A stretch of 64,000 nucleotides of DNA from Mytilus californianus (Eukaryota; Mollusca; Bivalvia; Mytilida; Mytilidae). The translations under genes were made by a program, and so were the position numbers. The stretch spans positions 53,243,818 through 53,307,817 of the forward strand of contig NW_026262593.1 of the NCBI RefSeq assembly GCF_021869535.1. The letters run 5' to 3'. The first letter of the stretch is position 1, and every line of letters starts with the position of its first letter. Below are positions 51,001 through 62,850 of the stretch, one piece after another. A model generated the notes under the pieces. It was not told where the DNA came from, did no database searches, and worked only from the letters and a program-made list of their open reading frames with translations.

Positions 51001-54000
51001 ATTTAGTCAGTGTCTTCAATTTTTTTTTTTTTTATTTTTCAAAAATTAAAGTGTTGCCCTCACCAATTTTTAAAGTTGGGGGTCACCCCCCTTCCCCCCC
51101 CCCCCCCCCCCGACTCCTACGCTTCTTAGACATACATAGTTTATATACTTTAAATGAATTTACAAGTGATATTAAAACTAGTCTTGTCTGCTTCAGACGA
51201 CAAAAGGATGACTGTCGTCTGTATAATATCTATCAAATATAGGATACACTTTCTAAGATTTTTATGTGTTTAACCTTAAATAATTCTCGAAGTTGATGAC
51301 AAAATCAAAGATTAAGCAGACAGATTACCGCTACCGTCTCTATAAATAGATTTTTTAACGCAGAATAGTTCCAACTAAGGCCAGTTTGTTTCTGTTTTTA
51401 TTGCTGCTAATTAAACCGAATTAACTATTCACTTAGCTAACAAATTTAGTCACCAGAACGGAGACAATTTACCCAAAAGCTATAATGCACTTAATCAAGT
51501 GAAACAAACAAGTATCTGTCACTGTGTTTAGGCTTTCCGCGAAAAATAGTAGGTAGATAGGAAGTTTTTTTTTCAATTAACTAATGTTTTTCCTTTGAGT
51601 CTGAGACTACTGTAACACAGTGTTATAGTAGTCTCAGCTTGAGTATACGATGGGTTACTGTACACCATTCACTTCCAAAAGCAAGTACAAATAAACTTCA
51701 GGTAAGGAATTTAGAGGCAAAAAATAGAAAAGGTAGCGAAACTATACACCAATTTGTTTTTTTTTTATTTTGACCAAAGTCATGAAAGTATAGACAAATT
51801 AACTTCAGCAATACATGTATCTTTAAGGCAGACATGAAATCCTTAGTGTTAGCAATTGTTTGTTTATACCTGCTGTGACAGGTTACATTAAATGCTTCAA
51901 ATGCTTCAAATTCTTTGTATTTATTAATTATTTCTCACACCCTTTTACCACCCTAACATTAACACTATCGGCTAAACACATCTTCGCTACCCAAGGGTTT
52001 CGATCCAGTTCCCTCCTCTCCACTTAAAACAATGGTTATCGCTATCACGTACAACAGTTGTTCTGGCTGCCGTTGCAATACAATAGATATTGTTATCGCG
52101 TGGAACAGATTTTATCTGTCACGTGTGTTACCTATTGCATCTGCCGTACCGATAGCCGGTAATATGATCATGTGATGTGTTTCTGTTGGTACATACCTAA
52201 TTGCACTGAAGCAATGCCTCCCCAAGCACACAGGAAGTCACCTGTGTCTAAGACTTTTAGATCAGCAGTACATGGAGAGTGGTCAGACACAACCATATCA
52301 ATGTGTCCATCCTTTAATGCCTCCCATAATAAATCCTGATAAAAAAAAATACAATATCTGTTAATATGTAATATGCTGTATTGATTGATTGTTAGTGTTT
52401 AACGTCAATTCAGCACTCTTGGCAATATCACGACGGTCATATCTTATTAAAAAAGGAAGCCAAAGTGCTCAAACAAACGGGCCATCATTTTCTGTATTGT
52501 CATTGTGGTCATAAGCTACTAGTGTCTGTCGTCCATTAATAAAAAAGTGCTTACCTGGTTGCTCTTGCCCCTGATTGGTGGGCAACATTTATACTGTGTA
52601 GCGCCATCTGGTATTGTCTCTGCCTCTAGTGATAAATAATGATGACAAGTCTCCACTGTTAGAGGAGCACCTGCTTTCCTGGCTTCAATAATTATTGGAA
52701 GGGCTTTGGCTGTGGATAAGTGTACGATATGACATCTTACTCTGTAATGAAAAAGAGCATGATGATAACAAGAATGTGAATACAAAATAATGAGTCGAAG
52801 AACGCAAAAAGAAAAGAAAGAAAAGTCCACAAAAAACTGCACAAAAAACTGTATATTGGGCAAAACGAACACACTAATAAAAAATGGGTGTGAACTCATG
52901 GGTTCCGGTAGCTAGCTCTGGAATGGGACATGCAAATAAAAAATGTAGTCTTAATTGCGTAAAGAGCGGGTTTTAAACAGCAATTTCACAAACGAACTGA
53001 AGTGAAGACCATCCATGCCAACATTTCTATTTTAATTATAAACAAAATAACTAGTTTTCGCTTATCGTCTGTTATGCATGACTAAAATAATAACATTTCA
53101 CGAAAAAAAAACTCAATAGAAAAAAGTTAAATAACAAAAATACTGTACTCCGAGGAAAATTCTAAACAGAAAGTCCCTAAGCAAATGGCAAAAACTCAAA
53201 CACATCGAACGAATGGATAACAACTGTCATATTCCTGACTTGGTACAGGCATTTTCTTATTCAGAAAATGGTTGATAAAACTCTTTGCATTCATCTATCT
53301 CTTTTTTTCTTCCAAAAATAACAAAAAGTATTGAATCTAGACAACTTACCTATATTTTAAGCATAATTCACATACAAGTTTGATGGCTTCAAGTTCCATT
53401 TGGTCGGGTCGGGATTCTAAAAAGGTCTCATATTTTCTAGGTTCTGAAAAAAAAACCAAATACTGATGCATAAAAGAGTGCAAAAACATTTTAAAATTAA
53501 GAAGATATACATATTAGAACGTTAATGTCTGCCTAATCAAATCCATGGATTATCTAAACATATTCTTGTTTAACATTAGTGGTTCTTTATTGTATCAAAG
53601 CTTTAATCACACCAGGCTCTAATCAAAACTTAATTCAATTTGAAAAATATTTTTCAGCTTTATCATTTCAACATGTATTGAAATTACGGAAATTTGGAAA
53701 TGTAGGTGTGACAATCGTCGATTGCCAGAAAGACAGGATAGTGGCATAATGTACCCTTTTTGGGATGTGGGATATAGGGTGAAAAAGTGGAGATGAGGGA
53801 TACGCATGTTGGGGTGAACACAGAGTGATGTAGGGGAAAACAAGTAGGAAAAAATTGCAATTTGGGAAATAGACACCCTCGTGTCAACCCCACCTGCACC
53901 CCCCCTCCAAACCGAAAACTATCATATTACCATCTCTGTAACGTTGATATTTGAATAACAATAATAGATATATATCTGTCTGTCAGTTAGACAAGTTGAC

Positions 54001-55729
54001 TAGTGATATGATCATAATTCACATTCTATGATAAACAGGCAAATGAAACAATGAAAAGTTTACCTTTTTCTATGTAGGTGCTTGAGCCACATCCACAGTC
54101 AACCTCCGCATGGAACTGTTAAATAAAAAATATGATAACGTATGATTCATCCTCTTAGAAAAAAACACATAATGAACATGTATATGCTATGTCCTGATAC
54201 AACACTCCCAAGGGTGAATAGGGAATAGAAATATCATTATAATATGGTATTTTTCCGACTTGCAATAAACCCTTATTGCAAAAGTGGGTCGTCCGTTCGG
54301 CTTTGTGGGATGGACAAGTACGCAGAGACGTTCGGTCAAAATCAGGACGTTAAAGGTGATGCCTCATGTAAACAGAGTGCCACGCTCTATGCACATTGCG
54401 AACCCTTACAACAACTCTTAAAGGGGTCCGTATTTGGCCTGTTGCAAGGCAACATTTCTGTCCCTATCCAATATACCCTTCATCCCTGACGGCCTGTATT
54501 ACAGGACATACCTATTGTATTTGTTGGTGATTTGTTCTCGTCCTGAACAAGCATGAAATATTTCCACTGGACGTTAAACAACCAACAATCAATCAATCAA
54601 TCCTGTCAGAACAATGAAAGAAATTATACAAATTTGGGCACAATCGCACATGGCATCAACTTCTAACAACCAACTGCTTGTTCGATAGAACACACACAAG
54701 AGTATCAGATAGCGAACACTGTAAACTGGTTAGATATATATATATTCTGACGTTCTACAGGATTGACTTGGGTTAGGGTTACACTGTTTTAATTGCATAT
54801 TAGTCCGGATTTTATTACATATTATGTATTTCTTTTATATGTATAACTGGTTCGTGACCTCAGCGGTGGGTCCGGGAAATCGTGGAAGTCGATAATGGTA
54901 ACAATATGTCCGAGCATAGCGAGGCTCAATCATTTTCGACAATTTATTGCAAAACAAAATCTGTTTTCGAATCAAAAAGGGGCATACGCCCTCATCGACC
55001 CCTCAATCAGCCACTGGATATTGTTAATTTACATACCAAAACGACTGCAGATGTTCCCTGGAGAATTGGAAATGCTTGTTCTAAATCAGATCTATCAACA
55101 TGGGGAAATTCGTCCACACCACTATGTATCAGAAAACATTTAAAGCCCATCACACCAGCATTCAGCATTGGTACTAACTCATTCTAAAAAATAGTAGTCA
55201 AATTCTATAAACCAGGGTCTTAATTGGTTCATATTTACACCAGAAAACATTTAAACCCCATTATACCAGCATTCAGCATTGGTTCTAAAAATCTCAACAA
55301 AGTTACCAGGCTTATAATTTTGTGCGCCAGACGCGCGTTTCGTCCACAAAAATCCCATCAGTGACGCTTGAATAAAAAAAAAATAAAATGCCAAATAAGT
55401 ACGAAAGATAATTGTACAGTTGGATAGAAGGTCAGTATTTTCTGTAGAACTGCAATCCGAATGAATCATGGATTTTTTTTTAAATATATTGAAATGTCTG
55501 CATAGCAGAGACATGTATTTATACAGTGCATTTGATGTGATGAGTTCGAGTGACATACATGTACATGTACATCACGTTTATTATTAACGTTAACGTTAAT
55601 CCAAATTAACATACCTGATTTCCTGGAACGATGCCGCCCCAGAAACCGACATCTACATAACACTTCCCAGCAGCTTCCGATAATTTCGTTGTAAAGGCAG
55701 GTAATGTCACAGTTGATGGAATAGAGTTT
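48001..55729 (-). CDS. Allantoinase, last nine exons (N-terminal exons not in window)
   Basis: Exons in transcript order: 55615-55729, 55037-55183, 54064-54115, 53350-53443, 52555-52741, 52197-52335, 49431-49603, 49107-49139 (only 33 nt) and 48001-48150 (stop TGA). All are AG/GT bounded and every phase agrees, giving about 362 codons of an enzyme of about 450-480. It is a zinc amidohydrolase that opens the allantoin ring to allantoate in urate breakdown. Visible family marks are [40 protein letters not shown] (the lysine that is carboxylated to bridge the metals), [23 protein letters not shown] (metal-ligand His), ETCHHYL (usual ETCPHYL), SDHSPCT (catalytic Asp) and HFKNKITPY near the C-terminus. 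The HxH-bearing first ~100 residues must lie beyond the LINE, past 64000. Dihydropyrimidinase is the nearest alternative, but the SDHSPCT and [14 protein letters not shown] signatures favour allantoinase. Confidence 0.93.
49255..49385 (+). mobile_element. Retroelement tail fragment in allantoinase intron
   Basis: 'aaggctccgtgttgaagacc', 'ggatggagagttgtctcatt' and 'ggcactcataccacatcttc'. It lies 45 bp from the exon at 49431. Confidence 0.65.
49897..50230. repeat. Foldback element: 189-bp near-perfect hairpin plus flank
   Basis: 49897-50085 is a palindrome with ~92-bp arms around AACCCGCGTAGCGGGTT. Arms contain 'gaatgactgtaatatttttt' against its complement and 'atgtggtgcacactgaataa' against 'ttttaaagtgtgcaccacat'. 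50090-50230 continues the same family as 33885-34010 (inverted) and carries TGACGTCA (50134-50141) and CCAATCAG (50193-50200). It is in an allantoinase intron. Confidence 0.85.
50240..52190. other. Allantoinase intron without recognised elements apart from a palindrome
   Basis: AT-rich. A poly-C tract lies near 51096-51111, a MITE-end fragment (GAGGGTCTGGATGG) at about 50709, and a palindrome at 51601-51637. No exon is seen. Confidence 0.4.
51601..51637. repeat. 37-bp near-perfect palindrome
   Basis: CTGAGACTACTGTAACAC, a centre A, then GTGTTATAGTAGTCTCAG. One non-complementary pair apart from the centre. Confidence 0.8.
52380..52490 (-). mobile_element. Truncated tRNA-derived SINE copy
   Basis: 'attgattgattgttagtgtt', 'cagcactcttggcaatatca' and 'ggaagccaaagtgctcaaac'; the tRNA-like head is missing. 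It lies 60 bp from an allantoinase exon. Confidence 0.6.
54250..54605 (+). repeat. SINE-like repeat with (AATC)n tail
   Basis: Body phrases 'gtccgttcggctttgtggga' and 'ggtcaaaatcaggacgttaa' with the end 'gcatgaaatatttccactgg' + 'acgttaaacaacc' and a terminal (AATC)4. Relatives at 25090-25560 and 55900-56110. No A/B boxes recognised. Confidence 0.55.
55241..55288 (-). pseudogene. Partial duplicate of an allantoinase exon (pseudoexon)
   Basis: 'cagaaaacatttaaacccca', 'ttataccagcattcagcatt' repeats the part of the exon 55037-55183 that lies at about 55130-55177, 111 bp away in direct orientation and with a few substitutions. It has the N-terminal part of the exon only, and no matching acceptor. 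Confidence 0.75.
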
Positions 55730-55899
55730 CTGCAAAAAAATAGTTCAATATATCGACCAATTTACGCTTTCAATTCAAAGTTTAATTTTGTTCGACCGTT
55801 TCATATGGACTATAGCTGAGGTACAATTGCCCTATGACTTTTTGGATTCCACGGATTGGCATGTGAAATATGATTAAACCTGATCCCTCTCATCAGGCA

Positions 55900-56110
55900 G
55901 TTGAATCTATGCTACAGAAAGGAGTCTGCATAGCTATGCGGGATGTTTAAATTAGCAGCCACCTGTCCGATCAGAATAAGGACGTTAAAATCGATGTCTT
56001 CTTAAGGGAAAAACGCCGCGCTCTCTTCACGTTAAAATAGCCCTTAGGCAGCAAATCTTTGAGGTGCCCGTCGGTGGTCTGTTGTAAGGAACTCTTTTTT
56101 CTTCCCTTTC
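55900..56110 (+). repeat. SINE-like repeat fragment
   Basis: 'gtctgcatagctatgcggga', 'tccgatcagaataaggacgt' and 'taaaatcgatgtcttcttaa' resemble the body at 54290-54420 and 25160-25210; the tail is missing. Confidence 0.45.
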
Positions 56111-56574
56111 AACCATACTCTAATTTTCTAGTAGCAGGTCCGAAACTGTCAGAAACATAAATTGTCGATATAGTAATACGCTTAATTCTCACATTTTCTT
56201 CAGTTTTGATGTTTTCTTTAATATTTCTTATGAGAATATATGTGTATTATCGAATTGTATATTGTAAACTTAAACATGCTTAAACGCAATCATGTTTTAA
56301 AACCTAAAAAGTTAATATCAAATTTTTCGTTTTCAAGTACAATGACTTATTATCATAAATAACTAACATGACTTGATAAATAATTAGAAAACTAGTTTGC
56401 GACATGAAGATGTTATTTTTCATTTTTTTTTATCGCGGGTTAGAAGGGTCATGGCTACTGGGACACAGAAACAGACTTCAATTACTGTTAAGGGTTTATA
56501 CCAGTTTTACAGTGATTATATGCATATAAACGAAACATAAAAGACTGTTATTAACAAATATTATAAAGATGAAT

Positions 56575-57450
56575 TAAAATTGAATGAAGACAGCTCAATA
56601 AACTGGTCAGCATGTATGTAGAAGACAGCTTAATAAACTGATCAGTCTGTAAAAGACAGCTTAATAAACTGGTAAGCCTTGTCTGTAGAAGATAGCGTAA
56701 TAAACTAGCCAGCATGTCTGTAGAAGACAGCGTAATAAACTGGCCAGCCTGTCTGTAGAAGACAGCTTAATAAACTGGTCATCCTAGTCTGTAGAAGATA
56801 GCGTAATACACTGGCCAGCCTGTCCGTAGAAGACAGCTTAATAAACTGGCCAGCCTGTCTGTAGAAGACAGCTTAATAAACTGACCAGCCTATTCTGTAG
56901 AAGACAGCGTAATAAACTGGCCAGTCTGTCTGTAGAAGACAGCTTAATAAACTGGCCAGCCTGTCTGTAGAAGACAGCATTATAAACTGGCCAGCCTAAT
57001 CTGTAGAAGACAGCTTAATAAACTGGTCAGCATGTCTGTAGAAAACAGCTTAATAAACTGGTCAGTATGTCTGTAGAAGACAGCTTAATAAACTGGCCAG
57101 CCTAGTCTGTAGAAGACAGCGTAATTAACTGGCCAGCCTGTCTGTAGAAGACAGCTTAATAAACTGGCCAGCCTATCTGTATAAGACAGCTTAATAAACT
57201 GGCCACCCTTGTCTGTAGAAGACAGCTTAATAAACTGGTCAGCATGTCTGCAGAAGACAGCTAAATAAACTGGTCAGCCTAGTCTGTAGAAAACAGCTTA
57301 ATAAACTGGCCAGCCTAGTCTGTAGAAGACAGCTTAATAAACTGGCCAGCCTAGTCTGTAGAAGACAGCGTAATAAACAAGCCAGTCTGTCTGTAGAAGA
57401 CAGCTTAATAAACTGGCCAGCCTAGTCTGTAGAAGACAGCTTAATATTAC
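56575..57450. repeat. ~35-bp minisatellite with internal hairpin, about 24 units
   Basis: The unit is 'ctgtctgtagaagacagctt' + 'aataaactggccagc'. Each unit contains the perfect 6-bp stem CTGTCT-gtaga-AGACAG. The array ends exactly where an RT remnant begins ('cttaatattacttaaaactt'). Confidence 0.9.
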
Positions 57451-58110
57451 TTAAAACTTTTACTAAATTCTTTCATAGATACAAAGATTTGGCCTGCAAG
57501 TTTGGCTGTACCTGTAGAAAAACTTATTTCAAACGAAATAGCACATCCTAATTTTTACAGTGATGTTGTAAACCGAGCCCGGAAATCTAGATACGATCCG
57601 GGTAAACTTATCAATCCTTTAAATAAACTTTTTCTAAAAGTTACCTATTCAACACTGTAATCAAATCTTTAAATATTGTATTTATTGGTATCAATATTGA
57701 TTTTGTCATCAGTAAATTAAAACCATACTTATTATTACACATATGTACTTTCACTGTACTACAATCTGTCAATACCTATAGTTTAGCATTGCACAGATCA
57801 TGTTTTTCTCTGACTGTTAATGACGTCTTAACATTAAATCCATTGGATGTTGGATGCGTAATGATTGATATTTTAGTCTTAGATACATGATTTTTTTTTT
57901 CATTAGTTGTTATTGGCTTTGAACTAGCTGTCAGTAACTGCGAGTACTCTCAGATCTGTACTTAGTGTATTTTTGTTTTTTGGGATGTACAAGTACCCGT
58001 CCACGTCTACTCTGTGTTTTTTTAGATGTATTTCTATTTGTATCTATCTGATGAGTTAAGCCTTTTTTAACTGATTTTTATAGTTTGTTAGTTTAAACAA
58101 TATTTATTCA
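57448..58110 (+). pseudogene. YDKRDD-family RT remnant with tail
   Basis: With frameshifts it reads LLKTFTKFFHRYKDLACKFG near 57450-57510 and VIKSLNIVFIGINIDFVISK near 57655-57715, matching the end of the frame at 31359-31994. The tail phrases 'gtaactgcgagtactctcag' and 'tctgatgagttaagcctttt' follow, as at 14100-14190. Confidence 0.65.
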
Positions 58111-58385
58111 GATAAATCAACATTGAACCATATTATACAAATGAAATGAATATTAAGGATTCAGAAACAAGCAATTTGCTTTTACAAATCTGTCTCCTTT
58201 TACAAAAATAATACACTTATTGAACAATACATAAATATAATTACTGGCATGCTCTGTAATAAATATATGAATATGAAAAGGTGGCAAATACTTAAGAGAG
58301 GAAGAAATGAAAAAAAAAACATGAATTTTTGTAATGTATACAGTGTAAAATGCTTGGGTTCCTATTGAATGATGAAGCATTAACA

Positions 58386-61300
58386 TCAAGGGTTAAAACG
58401 TTTACTTTTGATAATATATTTCTGCACCAAACTAAATAAAAGACTATTTTGCTCATCTGAGAGTACCGTTGATCCAAAAAATAAAGTTTTAGTGACAATT
58501 TGGACAGGAAGAACTGAAACAGAATCTAATAGTTCATGCACAGGCACTCGTCTCAGAAAAAAAATTCCTATATACCTTAATATAACAGCTGTTATATTAA
58601 GGTATATAGGGGGAAAAAATTCTGAGACAGGTGCCTGTGAGTTCATGTCTTAAATCAGTGTATACTGGACAAGATAACAGGAAGTGATAATTTGTTTCTA
58701 CATCACCACAACGACAATTTGGAGAGTCTACTAAATTACGAAGGAATAGGTGAGAATTCAATGAACTTGAATCCATTCTTAAGCGAGCATGAAGAATTTG
58801 ACCAAAGCGATATCCTATATAATAATACGTTATGGCCTTACTATTTTGGGTACGAATTTGTTTTTTGAATAATGATAGAGATTCACATTTTCTTATGTTT
58901 AAGTTAAGAGTGTTTCATAGTTTTGTTGTTGCTGGGATGAAATATTCAGAATATAAACGGGTCCGTGTGTTGACTTGTGTAATATTATTTCTTTGTCTTG
59001 TGTTGTGATCATGTCTACTTCCTACTGAATCGGGCAATAAATCTCTTAAATACTCTGGAGTTTTATTATTCAAAATTTTGTGATAATGAATTAGTCTATG
59101 ATTGCGCCGTCTTTCAGATATTTTTTCCCATCGAGTTTCAACATATAAATTGTTAATTCTGGTAAGTTTAGTACCCCCGTGACGATCCGCGCTGCGTCAA
59201 GCTGAATATTTTCAAGTTTAGTGATCAAATTCTGATTTTGAGAGTCCCAAACGACATCGGCATATTCAAGAATTGGGCGAACACATGATATGTAAATTTT
59301 TTCAAGTATAAACCTATCAAGAACATTTTTCACTTTTCTCATTATATTTATTCTTTTGTAAGATTTAGAAATTATATATTCAATATGGTCGTTCCAGGAT
59401 CCGTTGTTAGAAAAAAAAGACACCTAGATGTTTGTGTTTACTTACTGTTTGTAGCTCTTGGGTATTCATATTTAATGGAGGATGAAAGGGTCTATTTATT
59501 TTTTTGAAGTTCAGTCTTTTGGGCATTAAAATTCACAAGCCATTTCTTTGACAAATTATAAATCTTATCTAGATCGTAATTTAAAATTGTAGCTGTTTCT
59601 GTTGGATTGTCAACCATAATATATAATGAAGTGTCGTCTGCGAATAGCTTAATTTGAGCTTGAATGTCTTCTACAATATCGTTAATAAATATCGAAAAAG
59701 GAGAGGGCCCAGAATGGACCCTTGTGGGACGCCTGCATTTACAGGTAACCATTCAGAACTTGAACCGTTAATAACCACCCGCTGGACTCTATTTGTAAGA
59801 TAATTTTCAAACCACTTTAATAAAGAACCCGATATGCCCGTTTGTTGAAGTTTGAATAGCAGTCCCTTATGCCAGACTCGATCAAAAGCTTTACTTATAT
59901 CACAGAATACTACCCTTATTTCTTTACCGCTATCTAAAGCCTTCCCAAAATCATTTGAGATATTAATTAAAATTAATGATTAACCGCTGAATCCCCCCGT
60001 GTAAAGCCTGACTGATTTTTTGTTAAAATATTATTACGCTTGAAGTGATTGTAAACATGTTTATATACACAGCGTTCCATACACTTTGAAATTACACTCA
60101 ACAGAGAAATAGGTCTATAGTTTTTCACGTCATTCGGTTTATTATTTTTATAAACTGGGGTAACATTTGCTCTTTTCCATTGATCTGGAAAAGTAGACGT
60201 ACTTAACGATAAGTTAAATAGCTTACATAATGGATACTTCAAAACAGAAGATGCTTCTTTTAACAATTTGGGATTTATGAGGTCTGGACCAGAAGCTTTT
60301 GTGGGATTAACAATTTTCAATATATCTTCAACTTCAGTAACAGTAAGTTCTATATAACTAATGTCATCACTAATATTATGAAGTTCTTCAGGTAACATAG
60401 CACTTGAATCATCAATATTTGATTGTGAAGAAAAAAATCGATTAAATTCATTTGCCTTTTCGATTTCATCAAATATTAAGTTGTTATTAACCATTAATGG
60501 AGGTACACTTGCGTCGTTTGCTTTTAACTCGGATATTTGTTTGACCGTTTTCCACCAATTAGTAGTGGACGGGTTACTTTTCATGATTTTTGTAATTAAA
60601 TTGTTGTTAAAATCATCCTTTGATTTTCTTATTAAACTGGTAGCTTCATTTCGTATTTTCTTAAATTTTGCCCAATCCTATGTTATTATATTTTTTAGCC
60701 TTTCTGTTGATTCTATTTTTTTTCCTTATCTTTTTTTTAATATCATTTGTTAGCCATGGAGGTTTATTTTTACGAACAGTTATTATTTTATTTGGAATAC
60801 ATTTTTCAGCGGCTTCTATGATAGTTTTTGTTATTTCGGTTGTAAATTGTTCAACGTTATTTGAGTTTATTACGGAATCCCATTTTTTTTCGGATAAGAT
60901 GTTACGATATCTGTCATAATTTCCGCGATCATATAGCCAATTTTTTCGCTTAAAAGTTTGTTGACATTTTGGAAAGTTCAAAAGACTAATTATAAGACAG
61001 TGAATACGTATTTGGTCTAATAAAAGTGGCCCGACTCCACAGTATGTTATTATGTGAGCATCGTTTGTTATAAAAAGATCTAGCAATGATGACGACGATT
61101 CAGTAAAATGAGTAGGTTCGTCTATCATTTGAGTAAGACTAAATTGGCTTAACAAAGATGTAATTTTTGAATTAACAGGGGCTAGTTGGTTATCGTTAAA
61201 ATAGCCTGTGGCCATTATGTAATTAATAGAATTATCATTGGACGCCATATCAAGAGAATATTCAATTTTTTCCCAGATATCTGATCCACTTTTAGGAGGT

Positions 61301-61760
61301 ATATAAAAGGTTCCGAGTAAAGCCTTTTTATCTTTAAATTTTAGTTCTAACCATATTGCTTCAAAACTTGAGCTTTCGAGGTCGGCTCGACGTTGAACAT
61401 GTATATTATTTTTTACATAAACAATTATCCCCCTCCAACCTTGTGTGGACCTCTGTTACGACGGAAGGGGTGCTGGTAATTTAATATTTTAATTGATTCG
61501 TCTGTATGATTATTGTTTAACCAGGTTTCACTAAACGCTAAAATGTCGAAATCAGAGTATTCAGCTTGAATCGGATCTATTTTAGGGGCTAGGCTTTGTA
61601 CATTTAAGTGAAGAATTGAGACTGACTTTGAAAAAGTTCACCGAAATCCGACATGTCAGTTGAGTTAATTAAACTTTGAGAAGAATCCATATCGTCACTT
61701 GGACCTGGATTTACCTCTATTCCTGCTAGGATTAGCAAAATTTGTATAACAAATAGTAAA
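58386..61760 (-). pseudogene. LINE (CR1/jockey-like) endonuclease-RT ORF, frameshifted
   Basis: Read on the minus strand. A hydrophobic leader with GIEVNPGP (61700-61723) comes first. The AP-endonuclease domain follows ('ILAFSETWLN' near 61540; LLDLFITNDA near 61070). RT spans about 60584 to 59500 ([35 protein letters not shown] near 59870; [12 protein letters not shown]; catalytic FADDTSLY near 59630). A C-terminal domain follows with SCVRPILEYADVVWD near 59270 and a cysteine/histidine stretch CRCGDVETNYHFLLSC near 58710. The stop is at 58386. At least four frame breaks make it inactive, and a palindromic MITE interrupts the C-terminus. The 5' end abuts the pearl-like element at about 61760. 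The product would have been the reverse transcriptase/endonuclease for target-primed reverse transcription. Confidence 0.88.
58539..58639. mobile_element. 101-bp palindromic MITE (hAT-like) with 8-bp target duplication
   Basis: Perfect terminal repeats CACAGGCAC...GTGCCTGTG. The centre 58567-58610 is a perfect 44-bp palindrome. It is flanked on both sides by AGTTCATG (58531-58538 and 58640-58647). Removing the element and one AGTTCATG restores an open LINE frame (...TDLRHELLDSVS...), which proves the insertion and its order. An 8-bp duplication is typical of hAT transposons. Confidence 0.92.
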
Positions 61761-62850
61761 AATTCGTAAGGGTTCCGCAGAACCCAGTGTCTCGCCTACT
61801 TTTACTGTTAATCGCAGGCTCAACAAAAATGAGGAAAAAAAATAATAACAATATTACTTTCGATACAATCTTTTGATTGTAAGAAGCTTCTGTCCCAATT
61901 TGGTAAAAATCCAGGATAGTTTATGAATCTAATAAATGTTTTAAATCTTTAACTGCAGACTGTATGTAATGTTAACTGGAAGAAAAACTAAGTCCATTTA
62001 TAAGTAAAATACGGATAAACAGGTACAAAATTTTAAAAAATTTCCTTCAAGATACTAGATTTTGATCATAAACAAGCTTCTGACCAAGTTTGGTACAAAT
62101 CCAGGATAGTTTAAGAAAGTTATTAAAATTTTAAAAACTTTAACCACAGAGTGAATGTAATGTTAACTGACAGAAAAACTAAGTCCATTTATAAGTTAAA
62201 TACGGAAAAAATAGAATTTTGTTTTTTACAAATTTACTTCTGGATACTATCTTATGATCATAAACAAGCTTCTGTCCAAGTTTGGTAGAAATCCAGGATA
62301 GTTTAAGAAAGTTATTAAAATTTTAAAAACTTTGCCACAGAGTGAATGTCATGTTAACTGGCAGAAAAACTAAGTCCATTTATAAGTAAAATACGGAAAA
62401 ACTGGATTTTTTTTTTTACAAAATTTAATTCTGGATACTATCTTATAATCATAAACAAGCTTCTGTCCAAGTTTGGTAGAAATCCAGGATAGTTTAAGAA
62501 AGTTATTAAAATTTTAAAAACTTTAACCACAGAGTGAATGTAATGTTTCCTGGCAGAAAAACTAAGTCCATTTATAAGTAAAATACGGAAAAACTGGATT
62601 TTTTTTTTTACAAAATTTAATTCTGGATACTATCTTATGATCATAAACAAGCTTCTGTCCAAGTTTGGTAGAAATCCAGGATAGTTTAAGAAAGTTATTA
62701 AAATTTCAAAAACTTTAACAACAGAGTGAATATTTGTGGACGCCGCCGACGACAACGACGACGACGATGACGACGACGCCGACGGAATGTAGGATCGCTA
62801 TGTCTCGCTTTTTCGACAAAAGTCGAAGGCTCGACAAAAATGAAATAATA
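61760..62850 (+). mobile_element. Pearl/HINE-like element with ~191-bp tandem core
   Basis: Left end 'gggttccgcagaacccagtg' + 'tctcgcctacttttactgtt'. Then about four units of ~191 bp ('ctaagtccatttataagta' recurs at 61988, 62179, 62370 and 62562), a (GAC/GACGAC)n tract at 62735-62783, and a right end 'atgtctcgctttttcgacaa' with the hairpin TTCGAC-AAAA-GTCGAA (62812-62827). Same plan as 4600-5515 with a different sequence. Reading frames in it are artefacts. Confidence 0.75.

Noticed and set aside
48001..55729. Dihydropyrimidinase instead of allantoinase
   Set aside because: [22 protein letters not shown] and the HFKNKITPY C-terminus follow the allantoinase pattern.
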